A DNA stretch of 64,000 nucleotides, taken from Fimbriiglobus ruber. Lineage in GTDB: Bacteria; Planctomycetota; Planctomycetia; Gemmatales; Gemmataceae. The translations under genes were made by a program, and so were the position numbers. The notes below the pieces were generated by a model. That model was given only the letters and a program-made list of their open reading frames with translations, ran no database searches and was not told the DNA's origin. The stretch covers positions 106,902 to 170,901 of the forward strand of contig NZ_NIDE01000018.1 of the NCBI RefSeq assembly GCF_002197845.1, read 5' to 3'. Below are positions 10,229 through 18,393 of the stretch, one piece after another; within the stretch, counting starts at the first letter, position 1, and every line of letters begins with the position of its first letter.

Positions 10229-10640
10229 ATGATTGCCGCGGGGTCGCCCGCACCCGACGAAGACCCCGCCCGACGTCCTTCCCGCGGTTCGAGCCCCCTG
10301 ATGCGGTCGTGCCTCCCGTTCGCCTCCCTCTTCGCCCCTCCGTCCCCGGCCGCCGACCCGCCGATCGAAGCCCGCGCGTTCGTCGACGTCCGATCAACTA
10401 AACCGGATCCCACGCCGGTCCCGCTCCGGGCGGCGGACTCGACTTCGCGACCGGCCCACGCGACCCGCTCGACGTCGCCGTGTGCGTCCGCGTTCTCAAC
10501 CGGGTCCGGGCGCGGAATGCCTCCAGCGGGAAGCCGCTGCTGGCCGGGGCGGACGCCGTCGCGCTTCGGGTGGACGTCGCGACGGGGTCACTGCCCGGGA
10601 GCGGTGGATAGCCGGTCGGCTGGTGCACGACCGTTCGCCG
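10229..10640 (+). pseudogene. Decayed copy of the 5' end of a DUF1592 haem protein gene
   Basis: The sequence aligns with the start of the DUF1592 gene at 42582-43020: the shared leader TGGTAAARTCATGATTGCCG, a MRxCLxF-like signal peptide ending in PSPAADPPIE, then scattered matches (CGGCGGACTCGACTTCG, GGGGTCACTGCCCGGGAGCG). The CxxCH haem motif is lost, the frame is broken repeatedly and similarity fades near 10640. It lies directly after the kinase-TPR stop codon, whose last bases are part of the similarity. Confidence 0.6.
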
Positions 10641-10954
10641 GCCTGCCCGCCAGTCCGGTCGCGGCAGACTCTGCGTGGAGCCGGCCGACGCTGGTTGGCC
10701 GGGCGGCACGAACGACCCGGACGAGGACCGGCCCGCTGCGTGCGCGATCTGGAGGTCCGCGGCTGACCGTCGCGGTCCCCGCTCCGGACCTTGCTCTCCG
10801 CGGTCGCGACGCGGTCCGGCGGCGCTGGCCCGACACCCGGACGTCCGGCATCGAGGATCCTCCCGTCTTCGATCCCGACCGGTGCGCGACGAACTGGGTC
10901 GACGGCCGAATGAACTCGGGTTCCGTGGAACCTCGGACTTGGCCCGGGGTTCAC
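10641..10954. other. Gene-free stretch
   Basis: High-GC sequence with several overlapping open frames but no recognisable protein segment, start signal or repeat. It separates the DUF1592 remnant from the dispersed repeat at 10955. Confidence 0.4.
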
Positions 10955-11135
10955 GCCCGGCGTACCTCACGGGAACGGTGTCCGGCCGCCCAAGAGACGT
11001 TTAGCCCTGCCCAATTCTTGGAGGCCAAGGAGGCCAATCCGTATCGAGGCGACCCGGTCGGGGCTGTTGCGATCGACGACACGACCCTGTCGGGATCGAG
11101 GACGAACCCCGTCCGGTGACGGCGTCGACGCCGGC
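10955..11135. repeat. Dispersed repeat, copy A
   Basis: About 180 bp that recurs at 46935-47145 (copy B) and, more diverged, at 53635-53815 (copy C). Shared blocks in order: CCCGGCGTACCTCAC, GTGTCCGGCCGC, AAGAGACGTTTAGCCC, CCCAATTCTTGGAGGCCAA, GAGGCGACCCGGTCGG, CCTGTCGGGATCGAGGACG. Read on the minus strand it encodes a VLDPD-like piece resembling the decayed gene at 4230-5115. Confidence 0.6.
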
Positions 11136-11224
11136 GCTCATCGAAGTGGACACGACCGACATTTCGGATGACGAGTTCCTGGGCACCCCGCGGGCGCCCC
11201 GTACCGCTGTCTGGTGTGGGTTGT

Positions 11225-11290
11225 TGCCCCGCCACCGTGACCGAACTGGGCGAGAACACCGCTTTCCAGGAGTGACAAATCCTGGCCAAC
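11225..11290. repeat. 60-bp fragment shared with the decayed gene at 4380-4440
   Basis: GAACACCGCTTTCCAGGAGT and CAAATCCTGGC match 4396-4435 almost base for base, with weaker similarity upstream. On the minus strand this is the DLxLLExGV segment of the decayed gene's tail. Confidence 0.5.
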
Positions 11291-11345
11291 CGACCACCAG
11301 TTTATCGGGTGCGGAGGCGGGTTCAAAGTCGTTGTCCCACACCAT

Positions 11346-12889
11346 GTCACGCCCCATTAGAAATGTCCGGGGTTTGGCCCCAATAGAAATGTCCTCCCCC
11401 CGGGACATATTTCCACTCATCATAGACGTTTTCGCCAAGGATGATTTGGAGCTGGACGGTACGATCGCTTCGGGTTATCTACCTCCTCGCCGCCGGAAGG
11501 ATAGGGCTCCGCAGGAGTGCGACCCGAGCGTCCGGCAGTCGGCTGCATGCCCGCGGGACGGGAGTCCTTGACCGGCTCCCGTCCCGTCGTCTCCGCACTG
11601 GCATCGGCCGCTGATGCGCTAAACTCCGGGGGTTTGGGGGCAGAGCCCCCAAGGCTGCCCCCCACGGTGATCTCCTGGTACGGCAAATGACGCTTCCCGA
11701 ACCGAATGTGCAGCGTCCCATCCAGTCTCTGCTCAATCACCACCCGGCCGCCACGCTCTCCCGGGTACGCTGGCGGCAACAATTGGTAGAACGTATTCGC
11801 GAAACGCACCACGTAGTCGTTGCTCACCACCCGCTCGCTCTGAATCGACAGGATCGACGCCAGCTTGTGATCTCGACCCAACGGTCGATGGGCATCGTTT
11901 GGCTGACGCGCCGGCTTGGCGAACCGCTTGTTGTGGTCGGGAAGGAGTTTCGCCAACAACGCGTTGGCGTCCTCGCAGGTCGTGACCTTGGCCAACCGCA
12001 GTTCCTTGACCCACCGATCCTGAGCCGTGCCAAACGAACGCTCGACACGTCCCTTCGCCTGGGGACTGTGCGCCCGAATCAACTCTATGGCCAGTTCGCC
12101 GAGCGCTCGGCCAAACTGCGTTTGCGCGTCGGGATCGGCGAGCGGACGTCCCTTCTCGTGCGGCTCGAAGATGCTGTGTCGATCCGTGTAAACCGCCAGC
12201 GGTCGGCCGTATTTCCGCAGCCAGACCCCCAACAAATCCAGGTGCGATTCCACGCTCCCATGCCGGTAAAACTTCGCTTCGACGCGGCTGGTGGCGTCAT
12301 CGATCATGGTGATCAGAACGATCGTCTCGCCGCGACCCTCCAGCCACTCATGCACCGAGGCGTCCATCTGCACCAACTCGCCCAAACAAGCCCGTCGCGG
12401 CCGACGACTGCGATGCGGGTCACGGCGACGTTGGCGTTCCCACAAGCCCTCGGCCAGCAACCAGCGACGCAGCGTTTCGACGCCCACCTTCAACCCTTCT
12501 TCCGCCAACTTCTCGCACGCGAAGGTGGGGCCGAAGTCGCGGTAACGCTGGCGGTACGCCGCCAGCACCTGCGTTCGCAGCTTGGCTTCCAGGCAGCGAT
12601 TCGACGGCTGACCTCGAAGGCCATGCACCAGGGCGCTGTCACCCTGGGTCTTCAGTTTGCCCTTCAGTCGCCGGACCTGACGCGCGCTCAACTTCAACAA
12701 ACCAGCGGCTTCCGTAACCGTCCGATCTCCCGATACCACCGCCTTCAGAATCGCCAAAACGTCACGCTCGCGCTGACTCATGGCTAGAATGCCCCAATCT
12801 TGTAGCTCGGTAGACATACGTCCTCCTTGGCATGAACAAGGAGGACATTTCTAACGAGTTAAGGCCGGACATTTCTAATGTGTTTCAAC
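11346..12889 (-). mobile_element. ISNCY (IS1202-type) insertion sequence with 19-bp target duplication
   Basis: A 1,544-bp element. Its ends share ATTAGAAATGTCCGG and carry an inner second copy TAGAAATGTCCTCC; both begin with GT. It is flanked by an exact 19-bp direct repeat, AGTCGTTGTCCCACACCAT, at 11327-11345 and 12890-12908. Long target duplications are known for IS1202-type elements. One gene is present and looks intact, so the copy may be active. Confidence 0.8.
11420..12817 (-). CDS. ISNCY-family DDE transposase
   Basis: 465 residues. The N-terminal helix-turn-helix (VTEAAGLLKLSARQVRRLKG) is followed by HGLRGQPSNR and an integrase-like DDE core: first Asp in VQMDASVHEWL, second in VYTDRHSIF, Glu in GRVERSFGTAQDRW. 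This matches ISNCY/IS1202 transposases in order and length. A later in-frame ATG (12781, MSQRERDVL) fits the usual family start better than the first one. The C-terminal 80 residues are low-complexity and basic and probably dispensable. Confidence 0.85.
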   Translation of the reverse strand: MSTELQDWGILAMSQRERDVLAILKAVVSGDRTVTEAAGLLKLSARQVRRLKGKLKTQGDSALVHGLRGQPSNRCLEAKLRTQVLAAYRQRYRDFGPTFACEKLAEEGLKVGVETLRRWLLAEGLWERQRRRDPHRSRRPRRACLGELVQMDASVHEWLEGRGETIVLITMIDDATSRVEAKFYRHGSVESHLDLLGVWLRKYGRPLAVYTDRHSIFEPHEKGRPLADPDAQTQFGRALGELAIELIRAHSPQAKGRVERSFGTAQDRWVKELRLAKVTTCEDANALLAKLLPDHNKRFAKPARQPNDAHRPLGRDHKLASILSIQSERVVSNDYVVRFANTFYQLLPPAYPGERGGRVVIEQRLDGTLHIRFGKRHLPYQEITVGGSLGGSAPKPPEFSASAADASAETTGREPVKDSRPAGMQPTAGRSGRTPAEPYPSGGEEVDNPKRSYRPAPNHPWRKRL

Positions 12890-12908
12890 AGTCGTTGTCC
12901 CACACCAT

Positions 12909-13184
12909 CGAGACATCGAGACACCTGCGGCCCCGCCCGCAAGCGGAGAACGGCGTAACGTGTTGCCAGCGGGTATCGAACTGGCGGGACGGGGCCGAGC
13001 CGCGACACCGCACTGTTCCGGACATCGAATAAGCGGCGACGTGACCACGTCGGGTCGAAATGCCCAAGGGCGCCGTTTCCGCGGCCGGTTCGGGCCCGAG
13101 CAGGGCACGACTCCGACGCCCCGGTCGCGGGCGCCGCGAACGGAATCGCGAGTCCCGGTCGAATGTTCCCCGCGGGGCCTCGAA
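12909..13184. other. Intergenic stretch between IS and glycosyltransferase gene
   Basis: High GC, no coding pattern seen. It contains the 3' side of the giant glycosyltransferase gene; no clear terminator hairpin with a T-run was found. Confidence 0.35.
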
Positions 13185-16100
13185 CTACGCACGGACCGGC
13201 GGCTTCTCGTCCACCCGGCGGCCGGTGTTTCGGTACAAGGCCGCGAGGTTATGTTTGGCCTGGGCGTTGTCCGGGTCGAGGGCGAGGACGGCCCGGACCG
13301 CGGCTTCGGCCTCGGTCGGGTCGGCCCCGCCCTGGAGGAGGGCGACCGACAGGGCCGCCCGCACCGGGACCGAGTCCGGGAACCGAGCCGAGGCGGCGGT
13401 GAGGATTTCCCGGGCGGTCGCGAATTCCCCGCGGGCGATGAGGGCCTGTCCGTCGAGGACGACGGCGGACGCGGCTCCGGCCGGGCCGAGCGCCTGGAGG
13501 TCGACGACGGCCCGGGCGACCCCGGCCCAGTCCCGGTTCCGGGCGGCGAGTTCACCGAGCCCCAGGTGAGCTGGGGCGAACCCCGGGGCGTCGGCCAGAG
13601 CCGCCCGCCACTCGGCGGCCGCGGCCGCCGGCCGCCCGGTCTCCAGATACAGGCAGGCCAAGTTGTGCCGGGCCTTGTGGCCGCGGAGCCCGGTGTCCAC
13701 GCTGCCGAAGTGGTCCGGCTCGCGCCCGCCGAGCAACCGGAGCAACAATTCCTCCGTCCCCTTGACGTCCCCGCCCGCCTTCCGCAGCCCGCTCTCGACG
13801 AACAGCAGTTCGGCGTCGTCCGGGTAGTGGATCCGGCCAGCCGCGCACGCGGCCAGGGCCTTGGCCGGGTCCCCGGCCCGGCGGTGGGACTGGGCGAGGA
13901 GGGCGTACAGCTTGCGGACGATCGAGTCGCCCGGGCAGGACCCGGCTAAACTCGCCTCCAGGGCGGCGACGGAAGCCGGGGTGTCGCCGAGTTCGTGATA
14001 CACGGCCCCGAGGTTGAACAGCGTGAAGGGGTCGGCCGGGGACTCGTCCCGCTCGCGTTCGAGGAGCCGCAGGTCGCGGGCCAATTTCCGCCGCCGGAGG
14101 GCCGGGTCGACGTACCCGACGTGGCGAACCACTACGTCTGCCCACCGGACGGCCGCCCCAGTCGCCCGGAGGGCCGGGAGGATCTGCTCGTGAACTCGGT
14201 ATCGCCACCGGTGTCTGGGGTCAGTCCGGAACAGGCGGACGTGGTCGACAGCCGTGGCCGTCCCTCCCGGACCGTCCGGGACACACAGGCAGGTCATCAC
14301 GTACCCGACGTTCTCGGCCCGCAGTCCGGCGAAGAGGGCAGCCAGCTTGCGGCCGTTCTCGGGGTCAACCCGGTCGTCGGCGTCGAGCCAGAACGCGAAC
14401 TCGCCGGTCGCCCGGGCGAGGGCCTCGTTCCGGGCGGCGGCGAAGTGGTCGACCCACGGGAACGAGAACACCCGGGCCCCGAACTCGGCGGCCACGGCGC
14501 GTGTCCGGTCGGTCGACCCGGTGTCGACCACCACGACCTCGTCGACCAGGTCCCGGACTGGGCCGAGGCAGGCCGGCAGGTTGTGTTCCTCGTCCTTCAC
14601 GATCATTGTCAACGACACGCGGGGCCGCACGGTCGCGGTTGCCGGGAGAGACGGCCCGCTGGCGTGATTGGGGGTCGCCGCTGGCAGCGCTGGCGTAGAC
14701 GGCGGTGATGACGCGGCACCGGGCATCGGGGGTCCGGTCTCCGCCGGTCGGCGGAAGCGAACCGGGGCCCGGCCCCGCAGCGCTCGCACCCGATCCTCGA
14801 CCGCGGCTGCGGTCCGGGCCCACGTCCACCCAAGGGCCGCCCGCCGCCCGGCCGCCCCGCGGCGCTGCCGCTCGGCCGCGTCCCCGGCCACGGCCCGGAG
14901 GACCGCGACCAGGGCGTCGACGTCCGGCTCCAGCCACCACGGCGTCCCGACCGTCGGCTCGGACCCGATCGCGTCCGTGGGCAGGTATGCGACCCGAGCC
15001 GGGACGTGCCACCCGGCGGCCGGGGGAACGAACTCGTCGGTCGGCCCGCCGGCCGTCACCACGACTGGGAGCCCGGCCGCCATCGCCTCCAGCACCGGGA
15101 GCCCGAACCCTTCCCTACGGTACGGCAGGACCAGGGCGTCGCACGCCGCGTACAGCCGGGGGACGTCGGCTTCGGCCAGGTCGCCGGCCAGGTACTCGAC
15201 CGCCGGGGCCGCCGGGTCGGCCCGGTGGGCGGCGACCGCCGCCTCGGCCGTCTGGCCCCGGTAGAACGCCCCGGCCCCAAATTCCTTGATCACCAGACAC
15301 ACGTCGTCGGCGGCCGCGAACGCCCGTCGGTACGCGGCCAGCAAGGTATCGAATCCCTTCCGCCGCAGCGTCCCCCCGACGAACAAGAGCTTGACTCCCT
15401 TGGTCGTGGTCAGCGGGAGCGGGTCCACCCCCGGCCTGAAACGGTCGGGGTCGACCCCATACGGGACGACCGCCACTCGGTCGGCCGGAACCCCGGACGC
15501 GACGAACGCCCTTTCGACCACCCGGGACGGAACCCACACCTCGTCGACCCGGTCGATAATGTCGCGGACCCACGATCGGGGCAGCCGGCCGTACTCCCAC
15601 GGCTGGAACATAACGAACGCCCCGTCGGTCGGGGGAGTGAAGTCGGGCGGCCACCGGTGCCGGACCGTGACCCGGGCCGCGACGTCAAGCCCGACGCGCT
15701 CCGCCAGGTCGGCCGGCAGGGTGACCCGGGAGCCGACCGGCCCGGACGGCGGGGTCGGGCGGACGGCGACCGCGTGGCCCCGGGCGATCAGTTCACCGCA
15801 CACCGCCCGGTTGGCGACGGCCAGCGAGTGGACGGGTTCGAACTCGCCCTCCCACGCGACCGCGACGCGGGCCCGGTCGGCCCGGGTCGCGGCCCCGATG
15901 CCCTCCCCCTTGAACAGGAACGCGACCTCGGTCCCGGCCGGGTGGTAGACCGGCTCCGGGAACCCGAGGGATGCGACCGCCTCGCGAACCTTGACCCACG
16001 CGGTCCGGCTCCCCCAGTCGTGCCAGATCAGGCACCCGCCCGGGCGGAGGGCGTTGTACGCCTCGAGCGAGTCCGACCGGGCGGTCGGGAAGTCGTGCCC

Positions 16101-18176
16101 GCCGTCGACGAACACCAGGTCGAGCGGGGCCAGACGGTCGAACTCGAAGGTCCGGGAGTCGGCCACGATCAGCCGGGCCTTGTGCCCGGTCCGGAAGTGG
16201 TCGGCGTGGCGGGCGAACGCGGCCCGCGGGGGGATTTCGGGGGCCTGCCCGTCCTTCGCTCCGCCGGGGGGCGGCCCGTCAGAGACGACCCCGAGTGAGA
16301 AGATGACCGCGTCGGGGGGCGTCCAGGCGGTCAGGTTGGCGGTCATGTGGCCGGCCGCGGTCCCGATCTCGAGTACGCGGAGGGGGCGGACGTGGGCGAC
16401 CAGGGTGAGAACGGCGCGGGTGTCGGCCGGCGGGGTGAACCCGGACAGGGCGGCGGCCGTGTCCGGGGTCCCGAACCGCTTGGCGAATTCGTCCGGGGAA
16501 AGGTTGACCACGCGGGGTGTGGGTGTGGCGGTCGTCGGGGGCGATGGTGCCGGCGGTGGGGCGGCGGGCGGCGCCGTGACGCGGGACACAAGGTCGCCGA
16601 TGGCCGACACCCGGGCGGCCACCGCGGGGTCGTCGGCCGCGGTTAAGGCCGCGACGAGCGCGGCCCGGGCCGGGCGGTCGAACGGGTTGCCGTCGACCGC
16701 GGCGGTCAGGTGGTCGACGGCGGCGGCGGGTTGGCCGGCGCGGGCCAGCGCACACCCGAACGCGGCCCGGACGGTCGGCAGGTCGGGTCCTGCCGTGGTC
16801 GCCCGCTGGTATCCTTCGAGATCCCCGGTCAGCTCCGCGAGCAAAGATTCGGCCCGGCACCGTAGGAGAGCGTGCTTTGCTCGTCCCTCGACGTCCGGGG
16901 CGTCCGGGTGGTCCCACCCGGCCCGGTCCCACCCGACCCGGAGGTAATCGAACCCCGGCGGGTACGGGCACGCGTCCCGCTCTGCCGCGGTCAGCACCGG
17001 GTCGGCGTCCAGGGCGCTGAGAACCCCACGGAGGGCGACGATCGCGTCGTCCCGGCGGCCGGCCGCGACCAGAGCCGTTCCGAGCCCGATCCCGCTCACC
17101 CGGTTCCCGGTCCCTGTCGACCGGGTGAGGGCCTCGACGGCGGCGGACGGGTCCACGACGGCGAGCGCGTGATCGTCGCTCGCGGCCCGGACATCGGCCC
17201 TGAGATCCGGATCGGCGTCCGGCCCCACGGCGCGGCTTGCACGCTGCCACACGCGGGCCGCGAGCGACTGACGAGCCGGGGCGGTCGCCCGGCGGCCCGC
17301 CCGTGCGGCCACATCGGACCAGTCGACCGCGGCCAGCCCGGACCGGACCAGGGCCAGCCAGCCGTGTCCGCGAACCCGCGCGCGGGCCCGGGTCGCGACC
17401 GCTCGCCGGTCCGCGTCCCACCCCAGCCAGTCGATCAGGACCGCTTCCAGGTCGGCCGCCGTGTACCGGACGTACTCGAGATCGGGACTCAGGTAGACCG
17501 GGACTTCGCGGTTGTCTGCTTCTTGAAACAGGACGGCCCCGCCGGCCGCGGCCTCCAGCACCCGCTGGTTGCACTCCCCCCGGATGCTGCGGTTGAACAC
17601 CACTTTTGCTCGCCGGACCAGGGCCCGGTACTCGTCGCCGAACACTCCGGTCCGGATCACTACCCGGAACCGATCGCCTAGCCGGGCGACCCGCCCGAGC
17701 CACCCCAGTCGGTCGCCGTGGACGGCCGGGTTCAGGTTCCCCACAAACAGCACGTCGATGTCCCGCGGGCCGTCCGGGGCGTCGACCTCGGCGAGGCCGG
17801 CGTGGTCGAGCCCGTACAGGTTGGCCGGGTACGCGGTCCCCAGTCCGGCCCGGCGGAACCGCTCGGCGGCCTGGGCGTCGGTCAGAACTAAATCGTAGGC
17901 CGGGAGGGAGTGGCGGTAGTAGTGCCAGAGCAGGTTCGGGTCGTGGGCGAGGGCGACGACCGGGACCGGCGCGGCGGTCACCCATGCGGGGACGGACGCG
18001 TACCCGGGGCGGACGAGCAGGGCGTCGGGGGACCACCCGGCGGGGAACGTCGCCGCGACCGCGGCCCAGTTCGGGGCGGTCGGGGGAAACCACCGGCAGG
18101 AGTCGTCGGCCGCGGGCAAGAACTGGGCGGCCCAGTCCGGGGAAACGGGACCGATCAGCAGGCGGGACGGGGCCAT
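13185..18176 (-). CDS. Giant glycosyltransferase/methyltransferase fusion
   Basis: 1,663 residues from the ATG at 18176 (12 more if the ATG at 18212 is used). Domains in order, rough positions: a CgeB/GT1-like glycosyltransferase (1-290; DVLFVGNLNPAVHGDR, FNRSIRGECNQRVLEAAAGG); a TPR-like helical stretch (310-560); a class I SAM methyltransferase (580-760; VLEIGTAAGHM, LVFVDGGHDF, LIWHDWG); a GT4 glycosyltransferase (790-1130; KLLFVGGTLRRKGFDTLL, EGFGLPVLEAMAAGLPVV); a GT2 glycosyltransferase (1180-1400; MIVKDEEHNLPACL, DTGSTDRTR, WLDADDR); and TPRs to the end. It probably builds and modifies a surface glycan or glycosylates proteins; the acceptor is unknown. It is divergent from the Rhs gene at 18394, with 217 bp between them. 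Confidence 0.85.
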   Translation of the reverse strand: MAPSRLLIGPVSPDWAAQFLPAADDSCRWFPPTAPNWAAVAATFPAGWSPDALLVRPGYASVPAWVTAAPVPVVALAHDPNLLWHYYRHSLPAYDLVLTDAQAAERFRRAGLGTAYPANLYGLDHAGLAEVDAPDGPRDIDVLFVGNLNPAVHGDRLGWLGRVARLGDRFRVVIRTGVFGDEYRALVRRAKVVFNRSIRGECNQRVLEAAAGGAVLFQEADNREVPVYLSPDLEYVRYTAADLEAVLIDWLGWDADRRAVATRARARVRGHGWLALVRSGLAAVDWSDVAARAGRRATAPARQSLAARVWQRASRAVGPDADPDLRADVRAASDDHALAVVDPSAAVEALTRSTGTGNRVSGIGLGTALVAAGRRDDAIVALRGVLSALDADPVLTAAERDACPYPPGFDYLRVGWDRAGWDHPDAPDVEGRAKHALLRCRAESLLAELTGDLEGYQRATTAGPDLPTVRAAFGCALARAGQPAAAVDHLTAAVDGNPFDRPARAALVAALTAADDPAVAARVSAIGDLVSRVTAPPAAPPPAPSPPTTATPTPRVVNLSPDEFAKRFGTPDTAAALSGFTPPADTRAVLTLVAHVRPLRVLEIGTAAGHMTANLTAWTPPDAVIFSLGVVSDGPPPGGAKDGQAPEIPPRAAFARHADHFRTGHKARLIVADSRTFEFDRLAPLDLVFVDGGHDFPTARSDSLEAYNALRPGGCLIWHDWGSRTAWVKVREAVASLGFPEPVYHPAGTEVAFLFKGEGIGAATRADRARVAVAWEGEFEPVHSLAVANRAVCGELIARGHAVAVRPTPPSGPVGSRVTLPADLAERVGLDVAARVTVRHRWPPDFTPPTDGAFVMFQPWEYGRLPRSWVRDIIDRVDEVWVPSRVVERAFVASGVPADRVAVVPYGVDPDRFRPGVDPLPLTTTKGVKLLFVGGTLRRKGFDTLLAAYRRAFAAADDVCLVIKEFGAGAFYRGQTAEAAVAAHRADPAAPAVEYLAGDLAEADVPRLYAACDALVLPYRREGFGLPVLEAMAAGLPVVVTAGGPTDEFVPPAAGWHVPARVAYLPTDAIGSEPTVGTPWWLEPDVDALVAVLRAVAGDAAERQRRGAAGRRAALGWTWARTAAAVEDRVRALRGRAPVRFRRPAETGPPMPGAASSPPSTPALPAATPNHASGPSLPATATVRPRVSLTMIVKDEEHNLPACLGPVRDLVDEVVVVDTGSTDRTRAVAAEFGARVFSFPWVDHFAAARNEALARATGEFAFWLDADDRVDPENGRKLAALFAGLRAENVGYVMTCLCVPDGPGGTATAVDHVRLFRTDPRHRWRYRVHEQILPALRATGAAVRWADVVVRHVGYVDPALRRRKLARDLRLLERERDESPADPFTLFNLGAVYHELGDTPASVAALEASLAGSCPGDSIVRKLYALLAQSHRRAGDPAKALAACAAGRIHYPDDAELLFVESGLRKAGGDVKGTEELLLRLLGGREPDHFGSVDTGLRGHKARHNLACLYLETGRPAAAAAEWRAALADAPGFAPAHLGLGELAARNRDWAGVARAVVDLQALGPAGAASAVVLDGQALIARGEFATAREILTAASARFPDSVPVRAALSVALLQGGADPTEAEAAVRAVLALDPDNAQAKHNLAALYRNTGRRVDEKPPVRA

Positions 18177-18393
18177 TCGCGACACCTGGCGGGGTGGGAT
18201 TCGCCCCAGCATACCCGCCCGCCAGGGGCGAACAAGATTACGTGTGTGATGCGGTAAAGGATTTTCTAGGAATCCATTTGACAGGTGTTAGCGCGCTGTG
18301 GCGGAATGCCCTACCGACAAATGAACAGCGAGTGGATTCTCCCCTCCACTCCGTCGGCGGACGTCGCATCGAAACCACGTTTCGGGGGAGAGC

